In this document: piece by piece, positions 43,657 to 52,757 of the stretch | How positions within the stretch are numbered: the stretch's first letter is position 1 | Layout of the letters: each line of letters starts with the position of its first letter | Notes under the pieces: model-generated | The model's input: the letters and a program-made list of their open reading frames with translations, nothing else | What the model was told of the DNA's origin: nothing | Database searches by the model: none | NCBI RefSeq assembly: GCF_025133575.1 | Contig: NZ_CP104011.1 | Location: 2,728,001 to 2,792,000 of the forward strand | Direction: 5' to 3' | From: Pseudomonas sp. GCEP-101 | GTDB lineage: Bacteria > Pseudomonadota > Gammaproteobacteria > Pseudomonadales > Pseudomonadaceae | DNA: 64,000 nt | Program-made: the position numbers and the translations under genes

Positions 43657-44838
43657 ATGGATAGCATGCTGGACCGGCCGGAGCAGGAAATGATCCTGGT
43701 GGTGGACGATCAGCCCGACAACCTGATGCTCATGAGCGAGCTGCTGATGGACCGCTACCAGGTGCGCGTGGCCGCCAGCGGCGAGAAGGCGCTGCGCCTG
43801 ATGCAGAACGAACCGCGCCCGGATCTGGTGCTGCTCGACATCATGATGCCGGAGATGGACGGCTACGAAGTCTGCCGCCAGCTCAAGGCCGACCCGCTGA
43901 CCCGCGACATCCCGGTGATCTTCCTCACCGGCATGGTCAGCGCTGCCGATGAGCAGAAGGGCCTGGACCTGGGCGCGGTGGACTACCTGACCAAGCCGAT
44001 CAGCCCGCCGGTGACGCTGGCGCGCATCCGCGCCCACCTGAACCTCAAGGCCAACGCCGACTTCCTGCGCGACAAGAGCGAATACCTGGAGCTGGAGGTG
44101 CGCCGCCGCGCCCGCGAATTGCAGGCCATCCAGGATGCCACCCTGGAAGCCATGGCGACCCTCTGCGACCTGCGCGACAACCCCCACAGCAACCACCTGG
44201 TGCGCATCGAGCACTACATGCGCCTGCTGGGCAGCGCGCTGTCGCTGCACCCGGAATTCGCCGCCGAGCTGTCGGTGGAGAACATCGAGCTGCTGGTGCG
44301 CTCGGCGCAGCTGCACGACATCGGCAAGGTCGCCGTTCCCGACCGTATCCTGCACAGCCCCGGCCAGTTGGACGAGGCCGACCAGCGGGTGCTGGAGAGC
44401 CATACCACCGTGGGCCGCGATGCGCTCGCGGCGGCCGAACGCAAGCTGGGTTCCCCGGCGGAATTTCTGCGCTACGCCAAGGAAATCGCCTACAGCCACC
44501 ATGAGCACTGGGACGGCAGCGGCTTCCCCGAGGGGCTCTGCGGCGAGCAGATTCCCCTCGGCGCGCGGATGCTCTCGCTGATCGACTGCTACGACGAGTT
44601 CACCTGCCGCCACGCCTACCGCTCCTCGCTGACCCCGGAGGACGCCGCCGTGCGCATCAAGGCGGGCGCCGGCAGCCAGTTCGACCCGCGCGTGGTGGAG
44701 GCCTTCAGCGAAGTCGCCGAAGGGTTCGCCAACATCGCCCAGCGCTACGCCGACAGCGACGAGGCGCTGGGGCTGGAACTGCAGCGCCTGGAAGACGCGG
44801 TGACCGAAAGTATCGAGTTGACGCCGCCCGAACCCTGA
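43657..44838 (+). CDS. Response regulator with HD-GYP-type output domain
   Basis: 393 residues. Receiver 1-125 (VVDDQPDNL, phospho-acceptor Asp61 in [13 protein letters not shown], Lys in LTKPISP). After a coiled-coil linker ([21 protein letters not shown]) comes an HD-GYP domain: [34 protein letters not shown] and [17 protein letters not shown]. The HD pair and second His motif are intact; GYP is GFP and the usual VFDALT is CYDEFT. Likely hydrolyses cyclic-di-GMP, controlled by the kinase encoded 86 bp upstream. [10 protein letters not shown] at 43657 is preceded by GAGGAG. Confidence 0.9.
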   Translation: MDSMLDRPEQEMILVVDDQPDNLMLMSELLMDRYQVRVAASGEKALRLMQNEPRPDLVLLDIMMPEMDGYEVCRQLKADPLTRDIPVIFLTGMVSAADEQKGLDLGAVDYLTKPISPPVTLARIRAHLNLKANADFLRDKSEYLELEVRRRARELQAIQDATLEAMATLCDLRDNPHSNHLVRIEHYMRLLGSALSLHPEFAAELSVENIELLVRSAQLHDIGKVAVPDRILHSPGQLDEADQRVLESHTTVGRDALAAAERKLGSPAEFLRYAKEIAYSHHEHWDGSGFPEGLCGEQIPLGARMLSLIDCYDEFTCRHAYRSSLTPEDAAVRIKAGAGSQFDPRVVEAFSEVAEGFANIAQRYADSDEALGLELQRLEDAVTESIELTPPEP

Positions 44839-44910
44839 TCGTGCTGGGCGGTTGTCGAGGATTGCCGTATAAGGAGCGCAGCGCCCCAGAGAGGTACGCC
44901 AGGAAGCCTG

Positions 44911-45807
44911 ATGAAAACCCCGAAACGCCTGGAGCCGTTGATCGAAGACGGCCTGATCGATGAAGTATTGCGGCCGCTGATGAGCGGCAAGGAAGCAGCG
45001 GTCTACGTGGTGCGCTGCGGCACCGAACTGCGCTGCGCCAAGGTCTACAAGGAAGCCAACAAACGCAGCTTCCGCCAGGCCGCCGAGTACCAGGAAGGCC
45101 GCAAGGTGCGCAACAGCCGCCAGGCCCGCGCCATGGCCAAGGGCACCAAGTACGGCCGCAAGGAGCAGGAGGATGCCTGGCAGAATGCCGAGGTGGCCGC
45201 GCTGTTCCGCCTGGCCAACGCCGGTGTGCGGGTGCCCAAGCCCTACGATTTCCTCGACGGCGTGCTGCTGATGGAGATGGTCGCCGACGAGGAGGGCGAT
45301 GCCGCGCCGCGCCTGAACGACGTGGTGATGGAGCCCGAGCTGGCCCGTGAATTCCACGAATTCCTCATCCGCCAGATCGTCATGATGCTCTGCGCCGGCC
45401 TCGTGCACGGCGACCTGTCGGAGTTCAACGTGCTGGTCGGCCCGGACGGCCCGGTGATCATCGACCTGCCGCAGGCGGTGGACGCTGCCGGCAACAACCA
45501 CGCCTTCCGCATGCTCGAGCGCGACGTGGGCAACATGGCCGCCTATTTCGGCCGCTTCGCCCCGGAGCTCAAGTACACCCACTACGCCAAGGAAATGTGG
45601 GCCCTCTACGAGGACGGCAAGCTGCAACCGGACACCGTGCTCACCGGGCATTTCGACGACCCGGAAGACGAGGCCGACGTGGACTCGGTGCTGCGTGAAA
45701 TCGCCGACGCCCTGCGCGAGCAGGAGCGCCGCGAAGCTGGCCGCGCCGCCCAGGACGCCCCGCAGCAGCGCGACGAGCCGCCGCCCCCGCCGTGGGAACA
45801 GGCCTGA
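44911..45807 (+). CDS. RIO1-like serine protein kinase
   Basis: 298 residues. SGKEAAVYVVRCGTELRCAKVYKE carries the nucleotide loop and Lys, LVHGDLSEFNVLV the catalytic loop (HGDLSxxN), and VIIDLPQAVD the metal-binding IDxPQ segment characteristic of RIO kinases. MKTPKRLEPLIEDGLIDEVL is the usual proteobacterial start. The proline-rich, acidic C-terminus (RDEPPPPPWEQA) is outside the fold. Role in bacteria unclear; possibly translation- or ribosome-related as in archaea and eukaryotes. Confidence 0.92.
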   Translation: MKTPKRLEPLIEDGLIDEVLRPLMSGKEAAVYVVRCGTELRCAKVYKEANKRSFRQAAEYQEGRKVRNSRQARAMAKGTKYGRKEQEDAWQNAEVAALFRLANAGVRVPKPYDFLDGVLLMEMVADEEGDAAPRLNDVVMEPELAREFHEFLIRQIVMMLCAGLVHGDLSEFNVLVGPDGPVIIDLPQAVDAAGNNHAFRMLERDVGNMAAYFGRFAPELKYTHYAKEMWALYEDGKLQPDTVLTGHFDDPEDEADVDSVLREIADALREQERREAGRAAQDAPQQRDEPPPPPWEQA

Positions 45808-46364
45808 GCCAGGCGCGCGGCGAGCCGGCGCTTATCGCGCTGATCGCCGCGCAACCCGAACGTATGCGGTTGCTTCGCGTGGTGCGCGATCACGGCCCGG
45901 ACGGCGCCTGGATCGCCGCCGGCTTCGTGCGCAACGCGGTGTGGGATGCCTTGCATGGCTACCGCGAACCCACGCCGCTCAGCGATATCGACGTGCTGTA
46001 TTTCGATGCCGGTTGCCTGCAGCCCGAGGCGGATTTCGCCTGGGAGCGTCGGCTGGCCGAGGTTTGCCCGGAAGCGCCCTGGTCCGTGCGCAACCAGGCG
46101 CGGATGCATTTTCGCAACGCTGATCGAGCCTACCGGGATTGCGCCGATGCAATGTTCCATTGGCCGGAAGTCTGCACGGCGGTGGCGCTGCGGTTGCGCG
46201 CGGAATCGCTGGAACTGCTGGCACCGCTGGGCATCGACGACCTCTGGGCGCTGCGCGTCCGGCCCACCGAGCATTTCCGCAGCAAGCCGCACCTCTACCG
46301 CGAGCGTATCGCCGCCAAGAACTGGCCGGCGCGCTGGCCGAAGCTGAGCATCGAGACCTTGTAG
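45792..46364 (+). CDS. Nucleotidyltransferase-family protein (COG3575-like)
   Basis: 190 residues from GTG at 45792, which overlaps the RIO-kinase gene by 16 bases. AAGFVRNAVWDALHGYREPTPLSDIDVLYFD contains the GG-like/DxD nucleotidyltransferase core (SDIDV). NQARMHFRN and WPEVCTAVALRL are common in this small family of unknown substrate. Coupled to the kinase gene. The TAG stop is the TAG of a GTAGGAGCG repeat arm that begins at 46361. Confidence 0.82.
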   Translation: MGTGLSQARGEPALIALIAAQPERMRLLRVVRDHGPDGAWIAAGFVRNAVWDALHGYREPTPLSDIDVLYFDAGCLQPEADFAWERRLAEVCPEAPWSVRNQARMHFRNADRAYRDCADAMFHWPEVCTAVALRLRAESLELLAPLGIDDLWALRVRPTEHFRSKPHLYRERIAAKNWPARWPKLSIETL

Positions 46365-46438
46365 GAGCGAGCTTGCTCGCGAACCTGCCTCGCACCGTGC
46401 TTGCCGGCGTGCGCGTTCGCGAGCGAGCTCGCTCCTAC
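46361..46438. repeat. REP pair supplying the stop codon of the nucleotidyltransferase gene
   Basis: GTAGGAGCGAGCTTGCTCGC (46361 on) faces GCGAGCGAGCTCGCTCCTAC (to 46438). The TAG at 46362-46364 ends the upstream reading frame. Confidence 0.85.
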
Positions 46439-46505
46439 AGGTCGGCCCAAGTGCTTTGCCTCCTGGGGGCTGCCGTTTTTCTTTGAAAGTCCGTGCCGCG
46501 AGCTT

Positions 46506-46823
46506 CCCTCTCCCTAACCCTCTCCCTGAAGGGAGAGGGGACCGTACGGTGCAGGATGAAACCTCAGCATCAGCCGGCACGGAGAGCTCCCTCTCCCTTC
46601 AGGGAGAGGGCGGGGGGAGAGGGCCGGTATCCGTGCAAGACTTTCCAGTTCAAGCGGACCTTGTCCGCAAAATCCTTCGCGGCGGGCACGGCTGTCGCAG
46701 GCGCAATCCGAAGCCCTCCGCTCACGGTAGGCGCCCATGGGCGCGCTCGCGGGCATGACCGGCTTGTACATGATGGCCTGCGCAAAGACTGCCTCTCCCT
46801 CTGGGAGAGGGCTGGGGTGAGGG
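46506..46823 (+). repeat. CT-hairpin element, decayed compound REP and CT half-element
   Basis: 46506-46623 is a full CT element (CCCTCTCCCTAACCCTCTCC; core GGTGCAGGATGAAACC and CATCAGCCGGCACGG; right CTCCCTCTCCCTTCAGGGAG). 46654-46769 resembles a compound REP by GCGGACCTTGTCCGC and CTCGCGGGCATGACC. 46792-46823 is a right half (CTCTGGGAGAGGGCTGGGGT). Together with the REP pair these account for the 603-bp gap before the EamA gene; no gene is seen. Confidence 0.75.
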
Positions 46824-46967
46824 AACACCCGGGCACGATTTATCCCGGGATAGACAGTTGCTCCTCCTACCATCAGGTTCCTTTCAAACTGTACTCACCC
46901 AACTGTATCCATACATTTCAGACGCGGGCTGTTAGTTTTCCTGACATCCCACTCCGAGCGCTCTGCC

Positions 46968-47858
46968 ATGCCCCTTCGCCACGTACTCCTTGCCCTGCTG
47001 GTCACCCTGATCTGGGGCGTCAACTTTGTCGTGATCAAGGTCGGCCTGCACGATTTCCCGCCGCTGCTGTTCTGCGCCCTGCGCTTCGCCCTGGCGGCGC
47101 TGCCGCTGATCTTCCTGCGCGGCCCGCTGCCGGCGCCGTTCTGGCGCATCGTGCAGATCGGCGTGCTGCTGGGCGTGGTCAAGTTCGGCCTGCTGTTCGT
47201 CGGCATGCACATCGGCATGCCCGCCGGCCTGTCCTCGCTGGTGCTGCAGAGCCAGGTGTTCTTCACCGTGCTGGTCGCCGCCGCCTTCCTCGGCGAGCGC
47301 CCCAGCCCGCGCGCACTGCTCGGCCTGGCGCTGGCTGCCGGCGGCTTGCTGCTGATCGGCCTGGAACGGCCAATGGGTGACAGCCTGCTGGCCTTCCTGC
47401 TGGTGATCGCCGCCGCGCTGGCCTGGGCTTTCTCCAACATCGCCACCAAGCGCTCCGGCGCCAGCGACATGCTGCGCCTGATCAGCTGGGTCAGCCTGAT
47501 TCCGCCGCTGCCGCTGCTGGTGCTGTCGTGGATCTTCGAAGGCCAGGAGGCCATCGAACACGCCGTGCTGAACATCAATTGGGGCGGTGCGGGCGCGCTG
47601 CTGTACATCGCCTTCCTCGCCACCACCGTCGGCTTCGGCCTGTGGAGCTTCCTGCTGCGCCGCTACCCGGCCAGCCAGGTCACGCCTTTCGCCCTCGCCG
47701 TGCCGGTGTCCGGGTTGCTGTCGGGCTGGCTGTTCCTCGGCGAAGACCTCACCACCCAGGACTGGATGGCCTGCGTGCTGGTCTTCATTGGCCTGGCCGT
47801 GACGGTGCTCCCGGCCTCAATCTGGCGCCGCCGCGCGACGGCCAGCGCACAAGGCTGA
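46968..47858 (+). CDS. EamA/DMT-family exporter
   Basis: 296 residues with ten hydrophobic helices in two EamA halves. LVTLIWGVNFVVIKVGLHDFPPLLFCALRF is the first-half signature, and LATTVGFGLWSFLLRRYPASQVTPFALAVPV that of the second half. The sequence is close to the RhaT/EamA branch that includes exporters of O-acetylserine, cysteine or other amino-acid metabolites. Actual substrate not readable. It stands alone, flanked by repeat-rich gaps. Confidence 0.9.
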   Translation: MPLRHVLLALLVTLIWGVNFVVIKVGLHDFPPLLFCALRFALAALPLIFLRGPLPAPFWRIVQIGVLLGVVKFGLLFVGMHIGMPAGLSSLVLQSQVFFTVLVAAAFLGERPSPRALLGLALAAGGLLLIGLERPMGDSLLAFLLVIAAALAWAFSNIATKRSGASDMLRLISWVSLIPPLPLLVLSWIFEGQEAIEHAVLNINWGGAGALLYIAFLATTVGFGLWSFLLRRYPASQVTPFALAVPVSGLLSGWLFLGEDLTTQDWMACVLVFIGLAVTVLPASIWRRRATASAQG

Positions 47859-47868
47859 AGCGATATCT

Positions 47869-47941
47869 GTAGGAGCGAGCTCGCTCGCGAACATCGGCTG
47901 GCTCAGTGGGCAAGGCTGTTCGCGAGCAAGCTCGCTCCTAC
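47869..47941. repeat. REP pair
   Basis: GTAGGAGCGAGCTCGCTCGC facing GCGAGCAAGCTCGCTCCTAC, between the convergent EamA and HicB genes. Confidence 0.85.
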
Positions 47942-47955
47942 GAAGAGCTAGCGAA

Positions 47956-48273
47956 TCAGACCGCCTCGCCGAGGCGATCCACGACCGACTGGTTGATGCT
48001 CTGGTTGCTCAGCTCGGCCTTGATCGCCACCTGCGCATGCAGTTGCGGGTCGAGGCGCAGGCTGAGCTTGCCGGAGAACGGCCGCTGCGGCTCGCGACCC
48101 AGCTTCTCGCAAGTCGCCAGGTAGTCGTCCACCGCCTCTTCGAACGCCTCGCGCAGTTCGCTGACCGACTCGCCGTGGAATCCGACCACGTCGCGGATGC
48201 CGGCGATATGGCCGATGAACAGTCCGTCATCGTCGCTGTATTCGATGCGGGCGGCGTAGCCTCGGTATTTCAT
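47956..48273 (-). CDS. HicB-family protein without an adjacent HicA
   Basis: 105 residues. The HicB partial RNase-H-like fold is visible (YSDDDGLFIGHIAGIRDVVGFHGESVSELREAFEEAVDDYL), followed by a ribbon-helix-helix DNA-binding end (KLSLRLDPQLHAQVAIKAELSNQSINQSVVDRL). HicB normally neutralises the RNase HicA, whose ~60-residue gene should be adjacent. Here one side is cueR (28 bp) and the other a REP pair. It is either an orphan antitoxin-derived regulator or a remnant. Confidence 0.85.
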   Translation of the reverse strand: MKYRGYAARIEYSDDDGLFIGHIAGIRDVVGFHGESVSELREAFEEAVDDYLATCEKLGREPQRPFSGKLSLRLDPQLHAQVAIKAELSNQSINQSVVDRLGEAV

Positions 48274-48301
48274 GGGGGGCCAAACGCCGTGTGAACAGTC
48301 C

Positions 48302-48703
48302 TCAGTGGCAACACGCCCCCGACTCCAGGTCCTTCAGGATCGGGCAGTCCGGCCGGTGGTCGCCCTGGCAGTGGTCGCTCAGCTCCTGCAGGGTGTCGCG
48401 CAGGCTGCTGAGTTCGGCGATCTTGCGGTTGAGTTCGTCGATGTGCCGGGCGGCCAGGGCCTTCACGTCGGCGCTGGCGCGCTGGCGGTCCTGCCAGAGG
48501 GCGAGCAGTTGGCCGACTTCCTCCAGCGAGAAGCCGAAGTCCCGCGAGCGGCGGATGAAGGCCAGGGTGTGCAGGTCCTGCTCGCTGTAGTGGCGGTAGC
48601 CGCTGGCGCTGCGGCCGGCGGGGGCGAGCAGGCCGGTGGATTCGTAGTAGCGGATCATCTTCGCGGTCAGGCCGCTCTTTTTCGCCGCTTCGCCGATGTT
48701 CAT
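48302..48703 (-). CDS. cueR: Copper-responsive MerR-family activator CueR
   Basis: 133 residues. MerR HTH at the N-terminus (MNIGEAAKKSGLTAKMIRYYESTGLL), long dimerisation helix, and the metal loop HCQGDHRPDCPIL with Cys112 and Cys120, the same positions and spacing as E. coli CueR; this pattern is specific for Cu+/Ag+. A C-terminal CCH follows. It is 45 bp downstream of copA on the same strand, so copper induction of copA may also raise CueR. Confidence 0.95.
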   Translation of the reverse strand: MNIGEAAKKSGLTAKMIRYYESTGLLAPAGRSASGYRHYSEQDLHTLAFIRRSRDFGFSLEEVGQLLALWQDRQRASADVKALAARHIDELNRKIAELSSLRDTLQELSDHCQGDHRPDCPILKDLESGACCH

Positions 48704-48748
48704 GCCGATGACTCCTGAATGAACGCCCGCCTGGGCGGGGCGTGATGC

Positions 48749-51151
48749 TTACTGGTCCCGAGGCTTCCAGCGCTTGAGCAGCAGGGCGTTGCTCACCACG
48801 CTGACGCTGGAGGCGGCCATCGCCGCGCCGGCCACCATGGGGTTGAGCAGGCCGAAGGCGGCCAGCGGGATGCCCACCAGGTTGTAGATGAAGGCCCAGA
48901 ACAGGTTCTGGCGGATCTTCGCGTAGGTGCGCCGGGAGATGTCCAGCGCCGCCGGAACCAGGCGCGGGTCGCCGCGCATCAGGGTGATGCCGGCGGCGTG
49001 CATGGCCACGTCGGTACCGCCGCCCATGGCAATGCCGACATCCGCGGCAGCCAGGGCCGGGGCGTCGTTGATGCCGTCGCCGACCATGGCCACGACCTTG
49101 CCTTGCTGGCGCAACGCGCCGACGACGGCGGCCTTGTCGCCGGGCAGCACTTCGGCGTGTACGTCGTCCAGGCCCAGGGCGGCGGCCACGACCTGGGCGC
49201 TGCCGCGGTTGTCGCCGGTGATCAGGTGGCTGGCGATGCCGCGCTCGCGCAGGCCGTCGATGGCGGTTTTCGCGCCGTCCTTGAGGCTGTCGCCGAAGGC
49301 GAACAGGGCGATCACGCGGGCTTGCGGTTCGCGCTCGATGAGCCAGGACAGGGTGCGGCCTTCGGCTTCCCATTGTTGAGCGGAGCCGGCCAGCGCGCCG
49401 GGTTGCAGCTGGGCTTCGTCGAGCATGCGGCGGTTGCCCAGGGCCAGCAGACGGCCATCGATGCGGCCCTGGATGCCCCGGCCGGTCAGGGCCTGGGTGG
49501 CCTCGGCGGCGGCCGGGTCCAGGTTGCGCTCGGCGCAGGCGTCGAGCACGGCGCGGGCCAGCGGGTGTTCGCTGCCGCGCTGCAGGGCGCCGGCCAGGGC
49601 GAGGGCGTCGGCCTCGTCGCCGTCCGTCGCGAGGTTGGTGATGCGCGGCTGGCCCGAGGTGAGGGTGCCGGTCTTGTCGAAGGCCACGGCGGTCACCCCG
49701 TGGGCGACTTCCAGGGCTTCGGCGTCCTTGATCAGGATGCCGTGCTTGGCCGCCACACCGGTGCCGGCCATGATCGCGGTCGGCGTGGCGAGGCCGAGGG
49801 CGCAGGGGCAGGCGATCACCAGCACCGCCACGGCGTTGATCAGCGCCTGTTCCCAGCCGGCACCGGCGAGCAGCCAGCCCACCAGCGTGACCAGGGCGAT
49901 GCCGATCACCACCGGGACGAACACGTTGCTGACCTTGTCCACCAGCTTCTGGATCGGCGCCTTGGCGGCCTGGGCGTCCTCCACCAGGCGGATGATGCGC
50001 GCCAGCACGGTCTCGCTGCCCAACGCGGTGGTCTTCACGCGCAGCACGCCTTCGCCGTTGATGGCGCCGCCGGTGACCGGGTCGCCGACATCCTTGGGAA
50101 CCGGCAGGCTTTCACCGGTGATCAGCGCTTCGTCGGCGTGGCTCTGCCCGGCGAGCACTTCGCCATCCACCGGGAAGCGTTCGCCGGGGCGCACCAGTAC
50201 TTCGTCGCCCAGGCGCAGGGCGGCGATGGCGACGTCTTCCTCGACACCGTCGCGCACGCGGGTGGCCCGCTCGGGGCGCAGGGCTTCGAGGGCGCGGATG
50301 GCGGCGGCGGTCTGGCGCTTGGCGCGGCTTTCCAGGTATTTGCCGAGCAGGATCAGGGTGATCACCACGGCGCTGGCTTCGAAATACAGGTGTGGCATCT
50401 GCCCAGGCGCTGCGGCGTACCAGAGGTACAGGCTCAGGCCGTAACCGGCGCTGGTGCCCAGGGCGACCAGCAGGTCCATGTTGCCGCTGCGCGCGCGCAC
50501 GGCCTTGTAGGCGGACACGTAGAAGCGTGCGCCAATGAGGAACTGCACGGGCGTGGCCAGGAGGAATTGCACCCAGGCCGGCAGCATCCAGTGCTGGCCG
50601 AACCAGTCGCCGACCATCGGCAGCACCAGCGGCAGCGATAGCAGGATGGCGGCGGCCAGCCACCAGCGCTCGCGCGCCAGGCGGGCCACGGCCGGGTCCA
50701 CGGCGGGTTGGTCGGGTTCGATAGGGCGGGCCTGGTAGCCGGCCTTGTCGACGGCGGCGATCAGCGCGGCGGTCTCCACCGCGCCGAGCAGTTCGACGTG
50801 GGCGCGTTCGCTGGCCAGGTTGACGCTGGCCGAGCGCACCCCGGGGACCTTGCTCAAGGCGCGTTCGACGCGGCCGACGCAGCTGGCGCAGGTCATGCCT
50901 TCGATGGCCAGCTCCAGGCTGTGGGCCGGCACCTGGTAGCCGGCCTGCTCGACGGCGGCGACCAGCGCCGGCAGGGTGGCCGCGCTGGAGGGCGCGGCGA
51001 GCTGCACGCGGGCCTGTTCGCTGGCGAGGTTGACGCTGGCGTCCTGTACGCCGGGGACTTTGCGCAGGGCGCGTTCGACCCGGCCGGCGCAGCTGGCGCA
51101 GGTCATCCCGGAAACGGGCAGGTCGAGTTCGATGGGGTTGGCGCTGCTCAT
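48749..51151 (-). CDS. copA: Cu+-exporting P-type ATPase CopA
   Basis: 800 residues. Two N-terminal heavy-metal domains with GMTCASC (near residues 15 and 84), eight membrane helices, GESLPV actuator (TGES), the transport motif CPCAL in [13 protein letters not shown], phosphorylation motif DKTGTLT, the SEHPLA ATP site and [10 protein letters not shown]. Tandem metal domains and CPC identify a PIB-1 type Cu+ pump. It is driven by a CueR-type promoter at 51.2 kb. Confidence 0.97.
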   Translation of the reverse strand: MSSANPIELDLPVSGMTCASCAGRVERALRKVPGVQDASVNLASEQARVQLAAPSSAATLPALVAAVEQAGYQVPAHSLELAIEGMTCASCVGRVERALSKVPGVRSASVNLASERAHVELLGAVETAALIAAVDKAGYQARPIEPDQPAVDPAVARLARERWWLAAAILLSLPLVLPMVGDWFGQHWMLPAWVQFLLATPVQFLIGARFYVSAYKAVRARSGNMDLLVALGTSAGYGLSLYLWYAAAPGQMPHLYFEASAVVITLILLGKYLESRAKRQTAAAIRALEALRPERATRVRDGVEEDVAIAALRLGDEVLVRPGERFPVDGEVLAGQSHADEALITGESLPVPKDVGDPVTGGAINGEGVLRVKTTALGSETVLARIIRLVEDAQAAKAPIQKLVDKVSNVFVPVVIGIALVTLVGWLLAGAGWEQALINAVAVLVIACPCALGLATPTAIMAGTGVAAKHGILIKDAEALEVAHGVTAVAFDKTGTLTSGQPRITNLATDGDEADALALAGALQRGSEHPLARAVLDACAERNLDPAAAEATQALTGRGIQGRIDGRLLALGNRRMLDEAQLQPGALAGSAQQWEAEGRTLSWLIEREPQARVIALFAFGDSLKDGAKTAIDGLRERGIASHLITGDNRGSAQVVAAALGLDDVHAEVLPGDKAAVVGALRQQGKVVAMVGDGINDAPALAAADVGIAMGGGTDVAMHAAGITLMRGDPRLVPAALDISRRTYAKIRQNLFWAFIYNLVGIPLAAFGLLNPMVAGAAMAASSVSVVSNALLLKRWKPRDQ

Positions 51152-51178
51152 GGGGCGTTCTCCCTGAAGTTCCCCGCT

Positions 51179-51209
51179 AGCATCAACCTTGACACGAGGG
51201 TAAGGTCAA
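51179..51209 (-). promoter_or_regulatory. CueR-type promoter of copA
   Basis: Minus strand TTGACC (51204-51209) and GATGCT (51179-51184) with a 19-bp spacer, the stretched spacing of MerR-controlled promoters. The dyad ACCTT-N11-AAGGT fills the spacer. The same layout occurs at copZ. Confidence 0.85.
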
Positions 51210-51218
51210 CCCTCGTGT
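51192..51218. promoter_or_regulatory. Perfect 9-bp inverted repeat overlapping the copA -35 box
   Basis: ACACGAGGG - TAAGGTCAA - CCCTCGTGT. It is centred on the -35 box and different from the CueR dyad. A second regulator may bind here. Confidence 0.5.
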
Positions 51219-51254
51219 GCTGCCATCGTGTCGCAGGTCAGGCAGGCCGCGAAA

Positions 51255-51737
51255 TCAGCTGCCGCTGGCGACCGGCATCAGGTATAGCCCGCTCTCGCTG
51301 TTGGCGATGCGGAACTTGCGCACCTCGCCGGCGTGCAACTGCACCGATTGCGCGCGCAGGGGCTGGATGCCGCTGCGGCAGAGGCCCGAGTTGGCGATCT
51401 GCAGGCGCAAAGAGACTTCGCCCGGCGGCAGGTTGAGGGCGACTTCGGCTTCCGGCTGCATCCGCGAGACCTTTTCGTCCTGCACGTACAGGTCGATATC
51501 GCAGGCCGTGCCGGTATCCAGCCGTTCGCGGCTGACGACCAACACCGCGTAGGCCACCGGCTGCGCGTCGGGTACCGGCCAGGAACCGGGCGTGCTCGGT
51601 GGCGCGGCCGGGGAGGCGGGCGAGGGGGAGGGTGGCGCCGAGGGTGCCTCGGGCATGCCGTCGGCCCAGCACGAAGGCAGGCCGGCGAAAGGCAGAAGGG
51701 CGGCGAAACTGGCGGCCAGTAATAGGGAACGGCGCAT
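51255..51737 (-). CDS. Secreted hypothetical protein
   Basis: 160 residues. Signal peptide (LLLAASFAALLPFAGLPSCWA), then a Pro/Ala/Ser-rich linker (APSAPPSPSPASPAAPP) and a ~100-residue beta-rich domain with three cysteines (GTACDIDLYVQDEK; NSGLCRSGIQPL). No recognised family. Its position between copA and copZ suggests a periplasmic role in copper handling, but no metal-binding motif beyond single cysteines is visible. It is transcribed away from copZ. Confidence 0.7.
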   Translation of the reverse strand: MRRSLLLAASFAALLPFAGLPSCWADGMPEAPSAPPSPSPASPAAPPSTPGSWPVPDAQPVAYAVLVVSRERLDTGTACDIDLYVQDEKVSRMQPEAEVALNLPPGEVSLRLQIANSGLCRSGIQPLRAQSVQLHAGEVRKFRIANSESGLYLMPVASGS

Positions 51738-51824
51738 GGGCGTTCTCCGATGAGTCAGCTATTTCCGCAGCTTGGCTGAGAGGCTGACGTAGGACAAGCC
51801 CAGGACGGGTGCAACGCGAGACGC

Positions 51825-51855
51825 TTGACCTTGCCACGGTGTCAAGGTCGAGACT
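51825..51855 (+). promoter_or_regulatory. CueR-type promoter of copZ
   Basis: TTGACC (51825-51830), 19-bp spacer TTGCCACGGTGTCAAGGTC, then GAGACT (51850-51855). The dyad ACCTT-N11-AAGGT is shared with the copA promoter. Confidence 0.88.
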
Positions 51856-51890
51856 GTCGCCAACGCATCCACCACGAGAGGAGAGATCCC

Positions 51891-52088
51891 ATGCACACCT
51901 TCACTGTCAAAGGCATGAGTTGCGGCCACTGCGTGCGGGCCATCACCCAGGCGGTCCAGGCGCTGGACGCCGCAGCGGACGTGCAGGTCGACCTGGGCAG
52001 CGGCGAAGTCCGTGTCGCCAGCCGGCTGGACGATGCCGCGATCCTGGCGGCGATTCGCGAGGAAGGCTACGAGGCCGAGGCGGCCTGA
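51891..52088 (+). CDS. copZ: Copper chaperone CopZ
   Basis: 65 residues, a single heavy-metal-associated domain with the Cu+ site GMSCGHC near the N-terminus. It delivers Cu+ to CopA in the cytoplasm. The ATG at 51891 follows GAGAGGAGAG. A CueR-type promoter lies 36 bp upstream. Its adjacency to nalD recalls PAO1 (PA3574 and the copZ next to it). Confidence 0.95.
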   Translation: MHTFTVKGMSCGHCVRAITQAVQALDAAADVQVDLGSGEVRVASRLDDAAILAAIREEGYEAEAA

Positions 52089-52124
52089 GCCTTCATTCCT
52101 TCCGGGCCGGCGCTCTGCCGGCCC

Positions 52125-52757
52125 TCATGCCTGGGCCGCGTGCCAGTCGCGCACCAGGCCGCGGAACACGGCATCGAACAGCGCGCGGGTTTCCTCCAGC
52201 GGGTCGAACAGGTCGGGGTCGCGCAGCCAGTCGCTGAGCAGGCCGAAGATCATCGCGTGCACCGCGCGCGACGCCACCTTGGGCGTCACGCCCGGCATCA
52301 GGCGCGACTGGCAGTCCTCGCGGCGGAACAGCTGCTCGCTCAGCTCGATGAACTGGCGGACGAACTGGTTGTGGCGTTCCTCGGCGTCGCGCAGTTCATC
52401 GGTGAACTCGCAGCGTTGCAGAAGGATGGTGAGGATGCGCCGGCGCTGTTCGTCGCGGGCGAGGTTCTCGACCACTTCCACGCTGAGCTGGAACAACGAC
52501 TCGATCGGGTCATGCCCGTCGCAACCGGACAGCCGCTGCGCCAGTTGCTCGGGCGGCAGGCGGACCTGGTTGAGCATGTCGTTGAACAGATGCGCCTTGT
52601 TCTGGAAGTGCCAGTACACCGCTCCGCGGGTCACGCCGGCGGCGCGGGCGATCTCTTCCAGGCTGGTATTCGAGACGCCTTTCGCAAAGAAAAGGCCTTC
52701 AGCTGACGTAAGAATTGTCTGGCGAGTTCGTTCCGAATCTTCTTTAGTTCTTCGCAT
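52125..52757 (-). CDS. nalD: TetR-family repressor NalD
   Basis: 210 residues. MRRTKEDSERTRQTILTSAEGLFFAKGVSNTSLEEIARAAGVTRGAVYWHFQNKAHLF (quoted as residues 1-58) is the TetR HTH closest to NalD/TtgR/AcrR repressors of RND pumps. The C-terminal domain has the expected length. In PAO1 NalD represses mexAB-oprM, which lies far away; here it is divergent from an RND pump, 154 bp apart. The start at 52757 aligns with that of relatives; upstream in-frame codons add unconserved residues. Confidence 0.85.
   Translation of the reverse strand: MRRTKEDSERTRQTILTSAEGLFFAKGVSNTSLEEIARAAGVTRGAVYWHFQNKAHLFNDMLNQVRLPPEQLAQRLSGCDGHDPIESLFQLSVEVVENLARDEQRRRILTILLQRCEFTDELRDAEERHNQFVRQFIELSEQLFRREDCQSRLMPGVTPKVASRAVHAMIFGLLSDWLRDPDLFDPLEETRALFDAVFRGLVRDWHAAQA

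Noticed and set aside
45792-45807. Frameshift between the RIO-like kinase and the nucleotidyltransferase
   Set aside because: Both proteins are complete with own motifs; a 16-base overlap with GTG start is normal coupling.
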